Source of the DNA: Rossellomorea sp. AcN35-11
GTDB lineage: Bacteria > Bacillota > Bacilli > Bacillales > Bacillaceae_B
DNA length: 64,000 nucleotides
Assembly: GCA_030388825.1 (NCBI GenBank)
Contig: CP128835.1
Location: forward strand, 3,528,001 to 3,592,000
Direction of reading: 5' to 3'
Shown: in pieces, positions 8,537 through 19,136 of the stretch
How positions within the stretch are numbered: the stretch's first letter is position 1
Layout: the number at the start of each line of letters is the position of its first letter
Translations under genes and position numbers: made by a program
The notes under the pieces: model-generated
Database searches by the model: none
The model's input: the letters and a program-made list of their open reading frames with translations, nothing else
What the model was told of the DNA's origin: nothing

Positions 8537-9613
8537 TTAATCTTGAACTTTTAATCCCATCAGATATTCTGCAAGAGCATCAAGTTCGTCTTCCTTCAGG
8601 TTACCATATGTACCTGTCATCTTATTTCCTGGCTTATATTGCTCAGGGTCAACTAACCAGTTTTTCAACTCTTCTTCGTTGTGATCTAAGATCCCTGCGA
8701 TTCTTGTACGCTCACCAAAGTTTGCCAAGTTCGGAGCTAAACGGGCTGTTTCCGGACGGCCATCCTGTGGTGATACTGCGTGACAGCTTAAGCATTTTTG
8801 GTTGAAGATTTCTTGTCCTTGTTGTGCTAAATCAGAAGAAGGTTTAGGCTCTCCTGCATTTTTCATATCTTCTACCCATGCTGTAAACTCGTCTTTAGGA
8901 AGCGCTTTTACTTTAAAGTCCATTAAAGCATGAGAAGGTCCACATAGCTCTGCACATTTTCCGTAGAATAAACCGCCTGCTTCTTCAGACTTTTCTCCAT
9001 CAAACTCAAGGAAGAACGTGTTTACGTTATCGACGTTGGTGTCAATCTTACCACCCGCTGCTGGAATCCAGAAGGAGTGCTTTACGTCAGAAGCCGTAAC
9101 GTTGAAGTAAACTCTTTGATCCGTTGGAACCACTAAATCCTGTGAAGTGATGATTTTTTCATCCTCATATTCAAATTCCCACCAGTAAAGGTTCGCACGA
9201 ACGTTTACCACTAATGCCTCACGATTACCATCTGCATCTTTTTTATCCATAGCTTTTGTATCAGCTAATTCAAAAGTGGATGTCACGGTTGGGACGGCAA
9301 GGATGAGAAGAAGGATGATTGGGATCACAGTCCACACGATTTCAAGTGTGTGACTTCCTTCAACTTGTTTCGGGATAGTAGTATCTCCCTTTTTTCTACG
9401 GAAACGAATAATCGCAACCATATAGACGATGACTACTACAATGATTACTAATACCATAATTAATGTAGACAGTATCATTAAATCATATTGTGTCTGTGCT
9501 ACTTCACCAGCTGGCTGCAAGGTGGAGAGAAATGGCTCTCCACAACCAGAAAGAACTAGCGCTAACATTGCTACAATTGAGAATAAGCGCCACTTAGATA
9601 GCCTTGCTTTCAT
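8537..9613 (-). CDS. ctaC: Cytochrome c oxidase subunit II fused to cytochrome c (caa3)
   Basis: A 358-residue lipoprotein: signal and lipobox L-S-G-C near residue 24, two membrane helices (about 42-68 and 92-112), a cupredoxin domain with the CuA motif G-K-C-A-E-L-C-G-P-S-H-A-L-M (about 218-231), and a C-terminal cytochrome c domain with C-L-S-C-H (about 274-278) and a Met ligand in N-K-M-T-G. It takes electrons through its own heme c and passes them by CuA to CtaD, which defines the oxidase as caa3. It is the first gene of ctaCDEF, with ctaD 29 bases downstream. Its reading frame is intact. Confidence 0.96.
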   Translation of the reverse strand: MKARLSKWRLFSIVAMLALVLSGCGEPFLSTLQPAGEVAQTQYDLMILSTLIMVLVIIVVVIVYMVAIIRFRRKKGDTTIPKQVEGSHTLEIVWTVIPIILLLILAVPTVTSTFELADTKAMDKKDADGNREALVVNVRANLYWWEFEYEDEKIITSQDLVVPTDQRVYFNVTASDVKHSFWIPAAGGKIDTNVDNVNTFFLEFDGEKSEEAGGLFYGKCAELCGPSHALMDFKVKALPKDEFTAWVEDMKNAGEPKPSSDLAQQGQEIFNQKCLSCHAVSPQDGRPETARLAPNLANFGERTRIAGILDHNEEELKNWLVDPEQYKPGNKMTGTYGNLKEDELDALAEYLMGLKVQD

Positions 9614-9678
9614 AGCTTAATCAAACCCCTCTTTCATGTAATGTACTTTTGAATAAAACAAGGACTCATAAAAAATAT

Positions 9679-10632
9679 CTATTTGGATTTCTTATCAGAA
9701 AGAATTCCCACTAATCTTATAGTACGGTAACGATGGACCATCGCTACGAACAAGATAGTTAAATAATTCAGTGAATAGACAAACATAAGCTTTGACCACT
9801 TAATATCGTCATTCATTTTGTATCCGGCTAATCCAAGTGCCAGCCAGCCAATATTAAAAGCTGTTGCCAGGACGAAGAAGAACATACCCAGATCCATTAA
9901 GAAGAATGGCAGAGGCAGTAATGCGGCAACCCATGCAACGATATGATGTTTCGTGGTAGCAAAACCTTTCACTACAGGTAGCATCGGTATATTAGCTGCT
10001 CTATATTCTTCTACTCTCTTCATTGCCAATGCATAAAAGTGAGGAGGTTGCCAGATAAACATCATGAGGAAAAGTACCCAAGCAATCACATCAAGGTTTG
10101 CATCTACAGCTGCCCATCCGATAAGCGGTGGAACCGCACCTGATATACTCCCAACAATCGTGTTGCTCACATATTTCCTCTTTGACCACATTGTATATAA
10201 TACAACATAACTAAATACCCCGATAATCCCTATGACACCTGCTGTGACAGTGGTCATGAATAGCATGATGATCCCTGCAGCAATCATGATCAATCCCAGG
10301 GACAATGCCTTAGGCCCATTAATCTTTCCTGTGACAGTCGGACGTCCCTTCGTACGTTCCATCAGATGATCGATGTCTCGGTCATACACATTATTTATCG
10401 TGCAGGAACCCGCGATTATAAGGGAAGATCCTATCAATGTAAGGAACATTATATCAAGAGAATTTAGAAAGTGTGTATTCGTAAAGTAAAAAGCTAACCA
10501 CATACCTGTAAAGGTTGTAATTAAATTTGAATTAACGATACCAATTTTGATTAGTGATAAAAAATCCTTCCAAGCAGTTGAAGTTGTCAGATCTGCATCT
10601 TCAACGTTTGTCATCATTCGAGTGTTAGTCAT
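9679..10632 (-). CDS. ctaB: Protoheme IX farnesyltransferase (heme O synthase)
   Basis: A 317-residue UbiA-family membrane enzyme that adds a farnesyl group to heme B to make heme O, the precursor of heme A. The Asp-rich prenyl-diphosphate motif N-N-V-Y-D-R-D-I-D lies near residue 80, followed by M-E-R-T-K-G-R-P, and the second conserved loop has W-Q-P-P-H-F-Y-A-L. About eight or nine helices are predicted. AGAGGAGG lies 6 bases before the ATG at 10632; an upstream ATG at 10701 is rejected. It is divergent from ctaA, the next enzyme of heme A synthesis, and lies upstream of ctaC on the same strand. Confidence 0.95.
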   Translation of the reverse strand: MTNTRMMTNVEDADLTTSTAWKDFLSLIKIGIVNSNLITTFTGMWLAFYFTNTHFLNSLDIMFLTLIGSSLIIAGSCTINNVYDRDIDHLMERTKGRPTVTGKINGPKALSLGLIMIAAGIIMLFMTTVTAGVIGIIGVFSYVVLYTMWSKRKYVSNTIVGSISGAVPPLIGWAAVDANLDVIAWVLFLMMFIWQPPHFYALAMKRVEEYRAANIPMLPVVKGFATTKHHIVAWVAALLPLPFFLMDLGMFFFVLATAFNIGWLALGLAGYKMNDDIKWSKLMFVYSLNYLTILFVAMVHRYRTIRLVGILSDKKSK

Positions 10633-10899
10633 TTTCTTCCTCCTCTCTATAAAAAGCCAGAGGCCAGTTACCACCTCTATACTATATAGGAAATGTTCCA
10701 CTATTTCTATATGCTTATGTTAATTCATGCACAGATAAGAAACAGTATATATGCTATCAATATTATATTAAACCATATATTTTTTCCTTTTTGGGGGAGA
10801 ATTAGACAATAATGTGAAGAAATTGTGAAGATCATAAGACGTACAGGTTTCTTCAATTTTCAACAAACATTTTAAACCCATCATACCACAAAATGAAGC

Positions 10900-10911
10900 T
10901 AAGCGCTTACA
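10900..10911. promoter_or_regulatory. Candidate cre (CcpA) box in the ctaB-ctaA intergenic region
   Basis: TAAGCGCTTACA (reverse TGTAAGCGCTTA) matches the core of the catabolite-responsive element but loses the last two consensus bases. In B. subtilis the cta genes are under CcpA and ResD control, so placement is sensible. The rest of the 480-base divergent gap (10633-11114) is AT-rich; I saw no clear hairpin and only weak promoter-like hexamers, including TATAAT near 11070 on the ctaA side. Confidence 0.4.
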
Positions 10912-11114
10912 GAATTTGTTTTTCTGAAAAATAGTCATTAACTACTAATACTTATTCTCTTCATATAGACAATTATCATGCTCATAATTCTGTAACATTT
11001 TATCGGTTGAGTTTTATCAGCCTTTTATGTATTATCTTAGGGGCATATATATTTTTCTACTAGATTTATATAATAGAAAGTGTGTAGAGTCTATTAATTA
11101 AGAAGGTGAATAGA

Positions 11115-12032
11115 TTGCATAAAGATGTCCACAAAGGATTGAAATGGCTCGCCGTTCTCACGACTCTTGGTATGTTATTTGTTCTATTAGGGGGAGCACT
11201 CGTTACGAAGACTGAGTCCGGAATGGGCTGCGGCCGATCCTGGCCACTATGTAACGGACAATTGATCCCAAGTGATATAACGATTGAACTTATTATAGAA
11301 TTAGCACACCGGGTAGTTTCGGGTGGAGTCGGTTTATTAGTACTTGCCCTGTCAATTTGGTCCTGGAGAGCCATCGGGTATAAACGGGAAACGAAATTTC
11401 TTGCAGCATTATCTTTCTTTTTCTTAGTATTACAAGGCCTAATCGGAGCTGCAGCGGTCCTATGGGGCCAATCTGATTTCGTATTGGCATTGCATTTTGG
11501 AATCTCTCTTATTTCATTTGCATCCATCTTATTATTGACTTTCCTGATATTTGAAGTGGATCAGAAATTTGACGCCAACTCTTTGGTCATTAACAAGAGG
11601 ATGAGATTCCATACAATAGGAGTCACATTATATAGTTATATTGTTGTTTATACAGGAGCTTTGGTCAGACATACAGATTCGAGTTTAGTTTGTAAGGACT
11701 GGCCGTTATGCGTAAACTCTTCCCCTGGATTGCCATCCAATATGTATGAATGGATCCAGATGGGACATCGAGCGGCAGCTGGACTCATTTTCTTATGGAT
11801 TGCATATATCACTTATATTGCGATTAAAGAACATAAACATCAGAAGGTTATTTATTGGGGATGGATCATTGCATTTACGCTGGTATCCCTTCAAGTCATG
11901 TCGGGGGCACTCGTTGTGTTCACAAGGTTGAACCTTGGGATCGCTTTATTACACGCATTGATCATCTCTTGTTTATTTGGCTTACTGTGCTACTTCATTT
12001 TACTCGCTTCAAGAAGTAAACTTAAAGAATAG
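11115..12032 (+). CDS. ctaA: Heme A synthase
   Basis: A 305-residue membrane enzyme that oxidises the methyl group of heme O to make heme A. It has eight predicted helices in two similar halves. Each half carries a Cys pair in an extracytoplasmic loop (C-G-R-S-W-P-L-C and C-K-D-W-P-L-C) and conserved heme-binding His residues (A-H-R-V and G-H-R-A-A). The chosen start is TTG at 11115, with AGAAGG 8 bases upstream; a GTG at 11106 overlaps that site. It is divergent from ctaB and convergent with pycA, the B. subtilis arrangement. Confidence 0.93.
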   Translation: MHKDVHKGLKWLAVLTTLGMLFVLLGGALVTKTESGMGCGRSWPLCNGQLIPSDITIELIIELAHRVVSGGVGLLVLALSIWSWRAIGYKRETKFLAALSFFFLVLQGLIGAAAVLWGQSDFVLALHFGISLISFASILLLTFLIFEVDQKFDANSLVINKRMRFHTIGVTLYSYIVVYTGALVRHTDSSLVCKDWPLCVNSSPGLPSNMYEWIQMGHRAAAGLIFLWIAYITYIAIKEHKHQKVIYWGWIIAFTLVSLQVMSGALVVFTRLNLGIALLHALIISCLFGLLCYFILLASRSKLKE

Positions 12033-12066
12033 AAAAAAGGATTCCGGACTTATCCGGAATCCTTTT
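12033..12066. terminator. Bidirectional intrinsic terminator between ctaA and pycA
   Basis: AAAAGGATTCCGGA and its complement around a 4-base loop, with A-runs and T-runs on both sides. Confidence 0.92.
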
Positions 12067-12068
12067 CT

Positions 12069-15000
12069 TTATGCTTTTTGAACTTCAATCAATAAATCTC
12101 CGGGACTAATGGCATCTCCGTTTTGTACATAAATGTCTTTCACTACCCCGGCGTATGGAGCTTGAACCGTCGTTTCCATCTTCATGGCTTCCGTTATCAT
12201 TAGATGATCACCTTTTTCAACCGTTTCTCCTTTTTCTGCAATAACCCTAATGACAGTTCCAGGCATAGACGCACCTATATGACTTTCATTTTTAGCGTCG
12301 GCCTTCACCTTGGCTGCCACGGTCGATTTTATGCTCTCATCTTTAATCACGATTTCACGTGGTTGACCATTCAATTCAAAATAGACAATTCGTGTGCCGT
12401 CCGCCTGGGCCTGGCCAATCGAAACGAGCTTAACAATCAGCGTTTTACCTGTTTCAATCTCTACTTCAATTTCTTCACCCAATCTCATTCCAAAGAGGAA
12501 TGTTGGCGTATCCAGCACGGAGATGTCACCAAATTGATCCAATGTATGTGCGTATTCCGTAAACACTTTAGGATAAAGGGCATAACCTAGAGCATCGAAA
12601 CTGGTGACAGGGCGTTGCAGCTCTTCAAAGAGTTTTTCTTTTAGTGCTGTAAAGTCTACATCATCAAGGAGCTCTCCGGGACGGACGGTCAATGGAGTGC
12701 GCCCTTTCAGAATCACATTTTGTAAGTCTTTCGGGAATCCGCCATGGGGTTGCCCAAGATACCCTTCGAATAATTCAATCACAGAGTCAGGGAAATCGAT
12801 CTTATCCCCTTTTTCGATGACATCTTCTTCCGATAAATCATTTTGAACCATGAATAACGCCATATCACCCACGACTTTAGATGAAGGAGTAACCTTGACA
12901 ATATCCCCAAAGAGGTGGTTCACCCTTGCATACATTTCTTTAACTTCTTCCCAGCGGTGCCCAAGTCCGACTCCTTTCGCCTGCTCTCTGCTGCAGATTA
13001 CTGTACTGTCCGCCAGGCATTTCGTGCTTGTAAACTTCTGAATGTGGAGACATCATACCACTCTCGAAGTCTGTATAATACTTCCGAATATCTTCCCAGT
13101 AATGAGACAGCGTCTCCAGTGAGTCGATCTCCACGTTGGGCTGCCTTTCGGTTCCTTTTAAAGCATAGTACAGCGTATTTGCACTTGGTTGCGATGTTAA
13201 TCCCGACATAGTGCTCAGAGCTGTATCGACTATATCCACGCCTGCTTCAACGGCTCTTGCGTATGTGTAGATTCCGTTTCCGCTTGTATCGTGGGTGTGT
13301 AAGTGAATTGGAAGGTCAACTGTTTCCTTCAGCTCTGAAATAAGCCTGTAGGCAGCCTGCGGCTTTAAGAGTCCTGCCATATCTTTGATGGCTAAAATAT
13401 GTGCTCCGCTTGCTTCCAACTCTTTTGCCATATTCTTATAGTAGTCAATGCTATATTTTGTTCTTGTCGGATCATCGATATCACCTGTATAGCAAATGGC
13501 AAGCCTCCGCTATTTTCCCGCTTTGTCTTACAGCGTCTATAGCTACTTCCATTCCTTTCAACCAGTTCAGGCTGTCAAAAATCCTGAAAACATCAATTCC
13601 TGCATATGCTGATTTTTCGACAAATTCTCGAATGACATTGTCAGGATAGTTCTTATATCCAACGGCATTGGACGCTCTCAGGAGCATTTGGAATAATACA
13701 TTTGGTATGCGCTCTCTCATAGTTAATAACCGGTTCCAAGGATCTTCCTTCAGGAAACGGTAGGCTACATCAAACGTCGCCCCTCCCCACATTTCAAAGG
13801 AGAACATATCAGGAAGTAAATGGGATGTAGGCCCTGCAATCTGCTTCAGGTCATTTGTTCTGACACGGGTAGCAAGCAGAGATTGGTGAGCGTCGCGGAA
13901 CGTGGTATCTGTCAACAGAACTGAGTTTTGTTCTTTTACCCAGTTAACCAGCCCTTCTGCTCCATGCTGGTCAAGGATCTGCTTAGTTCCCGGTCTGAAC
14001 TCCTGTTTCAGGTCAAGTGATGGAACCCTCGGCTTGGTGAACACAGGCTTCTTTTTCCTCTCAATTCCGGGGAAACCATTCACGGTTACGTTACCGATAT
14101 AAGAAAGCATTTTCGTACCACGGTCTTTCCGTTTAGGGAAAATAAACAGTTCAGGAGTGGTATCGATGAAAGATGTATCGTATTTACCAGATATAAAATT
14201 TTCATGCTTAACGACATTTTCCAAGAATGGGATATTTGTCTTAATGCCCCGAATTCTAAATTCTTGAAGATTTCTGACCATTTTCGATGCAGCCTGTTCA
14301 AATGTCAGTGCCCAAGTAGACAACTTCACGAGAAGAGAATCATAATATGGTGTTATGACAGCTCCCTGGAACCCGTTCCCTGCATCCAATCGAACCCCGA
14401 AACCACCACCTGAGCGGTACGCCATTATCTTTCCGGTGTCAGGCATGAAGTTATTCAATGGATCCTCAGTTGTTACACGTGACTGTATAGCAAAACCATT
14501 TGTTCTTATTTCCTCTTGTACAGGAATCCCTACTTTATCGCTATGTAAAGCATGGCCTTCAGCGATCATAATCTGTGATTGAACGATATCCACACCCGTT
14601 ACCATTTCTGTGATCGTATGTTCAACCTGAACACGTGGGTTTACTTCTATAAAGTAAAATTGATCATTTGCTACCAGGAATTCTACAGTACCTGCATTTA
14701 CATATTTCACATTATCCATCAACCGCACGGCTGCATCGCAGATTTCCTCCCTAAGGTGATCTGTAAGGGACACGGATGGTGCAATTTCCACAACCTTTTG
14801 GTGACGCCTCTGGATGGAACAATCACGTTCGTACAAGTGAATGATATTGCCTTCATCATCCCCAAGAATTTGAACCTCTATGTGCTTAGGGTTTTCAACA
14901 AATTTCTCAACATAAATTTCATCATTGCCAAAAGCTGCTTTCGCTTCCGATTTGGCACGGTCGTAAGCTTCCCTTAGACTCTCAAGGTTACGGACAATAC

Positions 15001-15514
15001 GCATTCCGCGTCCCCCACCCCCAAGTGAAGCTTTAATGATGATCGGGAAACCATGCTCCTTCCCGAAGCTGATGACCTCTTCCAACGTTCCAACCGGCCC
15101 ATCTGTACCAGGGATTACAGGGATATTAGCCAATTGAGCCTGATGACGCGCCTTGACTTTGTCCCCGAACATATTCAAGTGCTCTGAATGAGGTCCTATA
15201 AAGGTAATGCCTTCTTCTTCACATCGTCTGGCAAAATGGATGTTTTCTGAAAGGAAGCCATATCCAGGATGGATGGCATCGACATCCGCGTTCTTTGCAA
15301 TCCGAATGATTCCCTCTATATCCAAGTAAGCATCTATGGGTTTCATTCCCTCGCCTGTCAGGTAAGCTTCATCAGCTTTGTAGCGGTGGTATGCCCCAGA
15401 GTCTTCCTTACTGTAAATGGCAACAGTTCTAATATTTAGTTCCGTACATGCACGAAACACACGGATGGCAATTTCTCCGCGATTTGCTACTAGTACTTTT
15501 TTAATTTTCTTCAA
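12069..15514 (-). CDS. pycA: Pyruvate carboxylase, interrupted by two frameshifts
   Basis: PycA makes oxaloacetate from pyruvate and bicarbonate with biotin and ATP, refilling the TCA cycle. Order: biotin carboxylase (residues 1 to about 450, with G-G-G-G-R-G-M-R), carboxyltransferase (about 530-800, T-F-R-D-A-H-Q-S and H-L-H-T-H-D-T-S-G), and biotinyl domain with E-A-M-K-M-E-T near the C-terminus. The frame breaks twice. One extra A lies in the pair at 13501-13502. A 4-base insertion (AGAG on the coding strand) lies at about 12984-12989. Removing these five bases gives 1146 residues against 1148 in B. subtilis. The start is TTG with AAAGGAG upstream. Confidence 0.9.
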
Positions 15515-15658
15515 TACACTCTCTCCTTTTAAGCTGTTCATGATTGAAAAAACTTCATTATGCAGTCTATGAAAAAAGGGCTGACCCGAAAGATAATAAA
15601 GAAGTATCTTAGGGGGCAGACCCTAGACTTAGAGTTATAGATACTCTATCAAAGCGAC

Positions 15659-16876
15659 CTACATTTTCACACCATATATTTTGCTGCTATTAGTCATATT
15701 CTCCGAAGGATAGCCATTTTCCTTCTTTGTTTTATATTTTTCTTCATATTTTACAAACATCGACACATTTACGAGGACACCCATCGACAGAGACAGAACT
15801 AATAATGAAGATCCACCGTAGCTGATAAAGGGAAGTGGAACACCTGTAATCGGTATTAATCCCGAAACCCCACCTAAATTGATAAAGGCTTGAATTCCGA
15901 TCATACTCGATATTCCGATGGCAAGCATCGTTCCAAACGGATCCTGGCATTTGACTCCTGTATAGATCCCTCTAAGAACAATATAGGATAGACCGAGAAT
16001 CACAAAGCTTACACCGAATACACCCAATTCTTCTGCTATGACTGCCATGATGAAATCCGTTTGGGGTTCCGGTAGATATCCCAGTTTCTGAACACTCTGC
16101 CCTAATCCGAGTCCTTTAACCCCGCCTGAACCGATGGCTAGATAGGAGTTGACTAAATGATAGCCCTCCCCTTGAGCATATTTAAACGGTGATAAATACG
16201 CTTCAATCCTGCTTAATCTTTCTCTTGTAAAGATAAAGCCCCTTGCCAGATAAATGGCAGGTGACAGGACAACCAACATACCTGCAGCTAAACCGGCCAG
16301 CTTGAAGAATGTTTTATAACTGATTCCAGAACATGAAATTACAATTGCTCCGATGGCAAATATGATAGCAGCAGTACCAAAATCAGGCTCTAAAAACACC
16401 AGAAAGCAGATAAAGCCCAAAAAAAGCAGTGGAGGGGCCAGGCCCTTATTGAAATCATCTATGTATGCTTGTTTCTTGGAGTAAACAGAGCCAAGATAAA
16501 TAATGACTGCAAGCTTTGCGAACTCAGACGGCTGAATGGGCATGAATCCTAAATTAATCCAGCTTTTTGCATTGTTTACTTCAAAACCGAATATGTGTAC
16601 CCCGAACAAAAGACCAATAATGATAAACATGAGGCTCTTAATGATCTTACCCACTTGGAAAGCTTTATAAGGAAACCAGGCTGCCAGTGTGAATGCAATG
16701 AATCCGATGATAATATTCACCATCTGCCTTTTATAGAAATGGTCACTTTCCCAGCCGAAACGCTCCACAGCCATGACCATACTCGCACTGTAGATCATGA
16801 CCAGACCGAACAGACAAAGAAATACATATACAGCGATTAAAGAATAATCATAGGACTTCGCTATTTTTTTAATCAT
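15659..16876 (-). CDS. ftsW: SEDS-family cell division glycosyltransferase FtsW
   Basis: A 405-residue SEDS membrane protein with about ten helices, which polymerises lipid II into septal peptidoglycan together with a class B penicillin-binding protein. Family motifs visible are Q-P-S-E-F-A-K-L (about 115-122), the large extracellular loop with R-I-E-A-Y-L-S-P-F, F-I-M-A-V-I-A-E-E-L-G (about 270-280) and P-L-P-F-I-S-Y-G-G-S-S (about 340-350). A hydrophilic cytoplasmic tail ends it. It lies upstream of pycA on the same strand, the place of ftsW (ylaO) in B. subtilis; RodA is the alternative, but the neighbourhood decides for FtsW. Confidence 0.92.
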   Translation of the reverse strand: MIKKIAKSYDYSLIAVYVFLCLFGLVMIYSASMVMAVERFGWESDHFYKRQMVNIIIGFIAFTLAAWFPYKAFQVGKIIKSLMFIIIGLLFGVHIFGFEVNNAKSWINLGFMPIQPSEFAKLAVIIYLGSVYSKKQAYIDDFNKGLAPPLLFLGFICFLVFLEPDFGTAAIIFAIGAIVISCSGISYKTFFKLAGLAAGMLVVLSPAIYLARGFIFTRERLSRIEAYLSPFKYAQGEGYHLVNSYLAIGSGGVKGLGLGQSVQKLGYLPEPQTDFIMAVIAEELGVFGVSFVILGLSYIVLRGIYTGVKCQDPFGTMLAIGISSMIGIQAFINLGGVSGLIPITGVPLPFISYGGSSLLVLSLSMGVLVNVSMFVKYEEKYKTKKENGYPSENMTNSSKIYGVKM

Positions 16877-16932
16877 GACAATTCAATCCTTTTTCTCATT
16901 TAAATCATCCCTGTCAATTACTATCATTAACA

Positions 16933-16970
16933 AAAAAACTCAAACAACAGATTTATGCATTGTTTGAGTT
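16933..16970 (-). terminator. Intrinsic terminator after ylaN
   Basis: On the minus strand ACTCAAACAA pairs with TTGTTTGAGT around a 12-base loop and is followed by seven T. Confidence 0.85.
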
Positions 16971-16982
16971 GTCATGACTATT

Positions 16983-17264
16983 TTACTTTTTTGTAGATGC
17001 TTCATGAAGGGCAGAAAGTTGTCTTTCCAAAGAATCAATCAGTTCTTTGCCATCTTGATCATCCACCAGCCCTAAACGGACTGCAAATTCTATTTCACGA
17101 GATAATCCGAACATTTGGGTATCCAATACTTCCTCATAAAGAGGACATTGGGGCATCGTTAAATTATCCATTTGTACTTTAATAAGCTGTAAAATCTTCT
17201 CTGCGTCTGCCTTTAATAACTCATAGGCTTTTTCCCGATGATTAATTGTCATTTCTGACGCCAC
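16983..17264 (-). CDS. ylaN: YlaN, small iron-homeostasis protein acting on Fur
   Basis: A 93-residue soluble protein with the highly conserved centre [18 protein letters not shown] and the [11 protein letters not shown] segment of YlaN. Work on homologues describes it as an iron-binding protein that relieves Fur repression. The start is GTG at 17264, with GGGGGGAT upstream; it gives the family N-terminus M-A-S-E-M-T-I, while the longer frame from 17294 is not supported. It is a single gene with its own terminator, and ftsW follows downstream on the same strand. Confidence 0.92.
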   Translation of the reverse strand: MASEMTINHREKAYELLKADAEKILQLIKVQMDNLTMPQCPLYEEVLDTQMFGLSREIEFAVRLGLVDDQDGKELIDSLERQLSALHEASTKK

Positions 17265-17474
17265 AGTGATCCCCCCATTCCGAACAAATAGCATTCCTGT
17301 CTTAAAATTCTATCGTTAAATCAGAGAAATTGCAAGAAAAATAAGTGTATTCCCCGGGATTCAATGACAGAATTTCGAATTATCTTGCTGAGGGCTCGGA
17401 ATGGAATATGGGGACTTGATGTTCTTCAGAAGAATGACTACATGGACTCCTGATGTGAGAATGGAAGCCAGCTG

Positions 17475-18398
17475 TTAAAAGATGCTCCAGGAGTATTCAT
17501 CACTAAGCATTTCAAGGAGCTTCAGTCCTGCAATGCTATTACCCACATGGTCCAATGCGGGACCAAAGATCCCGATCCCGCACTTACCCGGGACAGCCCC
17601 CATGATCCCACCCGAGACTCCGCTCTTTGCAGGGATCCCTACTTTAATGGCAAATTCGCCAGAAGAGTTGTACATTCCGCAAGTTACCATGAACGTTTTA
17701 CATATCCTTGCGACATCTCTTGTAATGATTTCCCGTCCACTTTCTGCATCAATCCCGTCATTGGCAAAAACAGCCCCCATCTTAGCAAGATCGACACAAT
17801 TCATCTCCACTGAACATTGTTTCGTATAAAGGACTAGTAAATCTTCTACATTACCAGTGATTACACCGTGCTGCTTCATAAAATAACAAAGGGACCTATT
17901 CAAATTGGCTGTCTGCAGTTCTGAATAGGCAATATCTTCGTTATACGTTACAGTCTCGCCGGTCATATGATTAATGAATTCAATTAACCGTTCCCACTTC
18001 TCCACTCCTGTGTCCCCTTTAATCATATTTGTCACTGCAAGTGCACCGGCATTGATCATGGGATTGAGGGGTTTGGAAGGCTTATGTGTTTCAAGTTTCG
18101 CAATTGAATTAAATGGATCACCTGTCGGCTCCATCCCGACCTTAGAGAAAACATATTCCTCCCCATAATCCATTAATACAAGGGCAAGTGTTATGACCTT
18201 GGATACACTTTGAAGTGTAAACTTCTTCAAATGATCTCCTGCATAACAAGAATGATTGTCCAACGTATAGATACTGATAGCCAAGTCACCCGGATTTTGA
18301 TCACTAAGTGCAGGTATATAATCGGCCACTTTGCCCCCAGCCGAATATGGTCTTGCCTTTTGAATGAGTTCTTCCAACAGCTCCTGTGTTCTTATCAC
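17475..18398 (-). CDS. glsA: Glutaminase (GlsA2/YlaM type)
   Basis: A 307-residue glutaminase of the serine-dependent beta-lactamase fold, hydrolysing glutamine to glutamate and ammonia in the cytoplasm. The nucleophile motif Q-S-V-S-K-V lies near residue 63. Other family landmarks are P-M-I-N-A-G-A (about 113-119), the [10 protein letters not shown] stretch, and the late K-S-G-V-S-G-G-I-M segment. The start is GTG with AGGAGC about 10 bases upstream. Its place between ylaN and ylaL matches ylaM (glsA2) of B. subtilis. Length is normal. About 200 bases after its 3' end hold no gene. Confidence 0.92.
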   Translation of the reverse strand: MIRTQELLEELIQKARPYSAGGKVADYIPALSDQNPGDLAISIYTLDNHSCYAGDHLKKFTLQSVSKVITLALVLMDYGEEYVFSKVGMEPTGDPFNSIAKLETHKPSKPLNPMINAGALAVTNMIKGDTGVEKWERLIEFINHMTGETVTYNEDIAYSELQTANLNRSLCYFMKQHGVITGNVEDLLVLYTKQCSVEMNCVDLAKMGAVFANDGIDAESGREIITRDVARICKTFMVTCGMYNSSGEFAIKVGIPAKSGVSGGIMGAVPGKCGIGIFGPALDHVGNSIAGLKLLEMLSDEYSWSIF

Positions 18399-18537
18399 GT
18401 TAGTATCAGCTCCTTTAGTTCTACCTATAGTTTCCCTACTTTCTTGGAATGAAAACGTTGAAAATGCTTACATACCTATGTGACAAACCTTGAAATAACA
18501 GATATACTGATAATAACAGCGAGAGGAGGAATCTGAA

Positions 18538-19035
18538 GTGGAAAATATAGTGCCGATAAAGGGCAAAGTGAAGTTTACGATTACATTGGATCCGGGTGTA
18601 TGGATATTCGATGATCGAAAAGTGGATTTAACTACATATTTTGATGAAACAGCGGAAGCCGTTGATGAATTGGAAGAATATACAAAAGCGGTATCGAAGC
18701 ATTGGTCAAGGGAAATCCAAGAAGGTGCTACGTACCCTCCAACATTGAAAACAGAGAAAAAGTATGAAAAGGAAAAGATTTTGAACGGCACATTCGCTAT
18801 TCCGTTCACACCCTTCCTTACAAATGCCGAACCTCTTGATGGTGCAGCCACTCTTGTGATTGAAACGAAATCAGCCGACCATCGGATTGATCTTGCTCAG
18901 GCAGACAGACTGCTAATGGGATTCTCAAAGCACGGTAAACCCCTACGGGAAAATGGGCCCGTTCACATCTATTTCCGTGACGGATCAAATAAAGAAGAGC
19001 CCATCACTGATGTTAGAGCATTCACAGTAGAGTGA
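18538..19035 (+). CDS. ylaL: YlaL-like protein of unknown function
   Basis: A 165-residue soluble protein with no membrane segment and a balanced charge. It contains a D-P-G-V-W-I-F-D-D-R-K-V segment near residue 20 and a region of alternating charged residues in the middle. I recognise it as YlaL by its position between the glutaminase and the PhoH-family gene and by general resemblance; no reaction can be assigned. The start is GTG at 18538 with AGAGGAGG 8 bases upstream. It is divergent from glsA and ends at a strong bidirectional terminator, so it is monocistronic. Confidence 0.75.
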   Translation: MENIVPIKGKVKFTITLDPGVWIFDDRKVDLTTYFDETAEAVDELEEYTKAVSKHWSREIQEGATYPPTLKTEKKYEKEKILNGTFAIPFTPFLTNAEPLDGAATLVIETKSADHRIDLAQADRLLMGFSKHGKPLRENGPVHIYFRDGSNKEEPITDVRAFTVE

Positions 19036-19067
19036 CCCCACTCGAAAAGCTCTTCCCCACAAAAATT

Positions 19068-19102
19068 AAAAACCGGTTCAGGAACGTCTGAACCGGTTTT
19101 TT
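19068..19102. terminator. Bidirectional intrinsic terminator
   Basis: AAAACCGGTTCAG and CTGAACCGGTTTT enclose a 6-base loop, between convergent ylaL and ylaK. Confidence 0.92.
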
Positions 19103-19136
19103 CATATGCTATCATCGTGGCCGGAATTCGGCCGTA

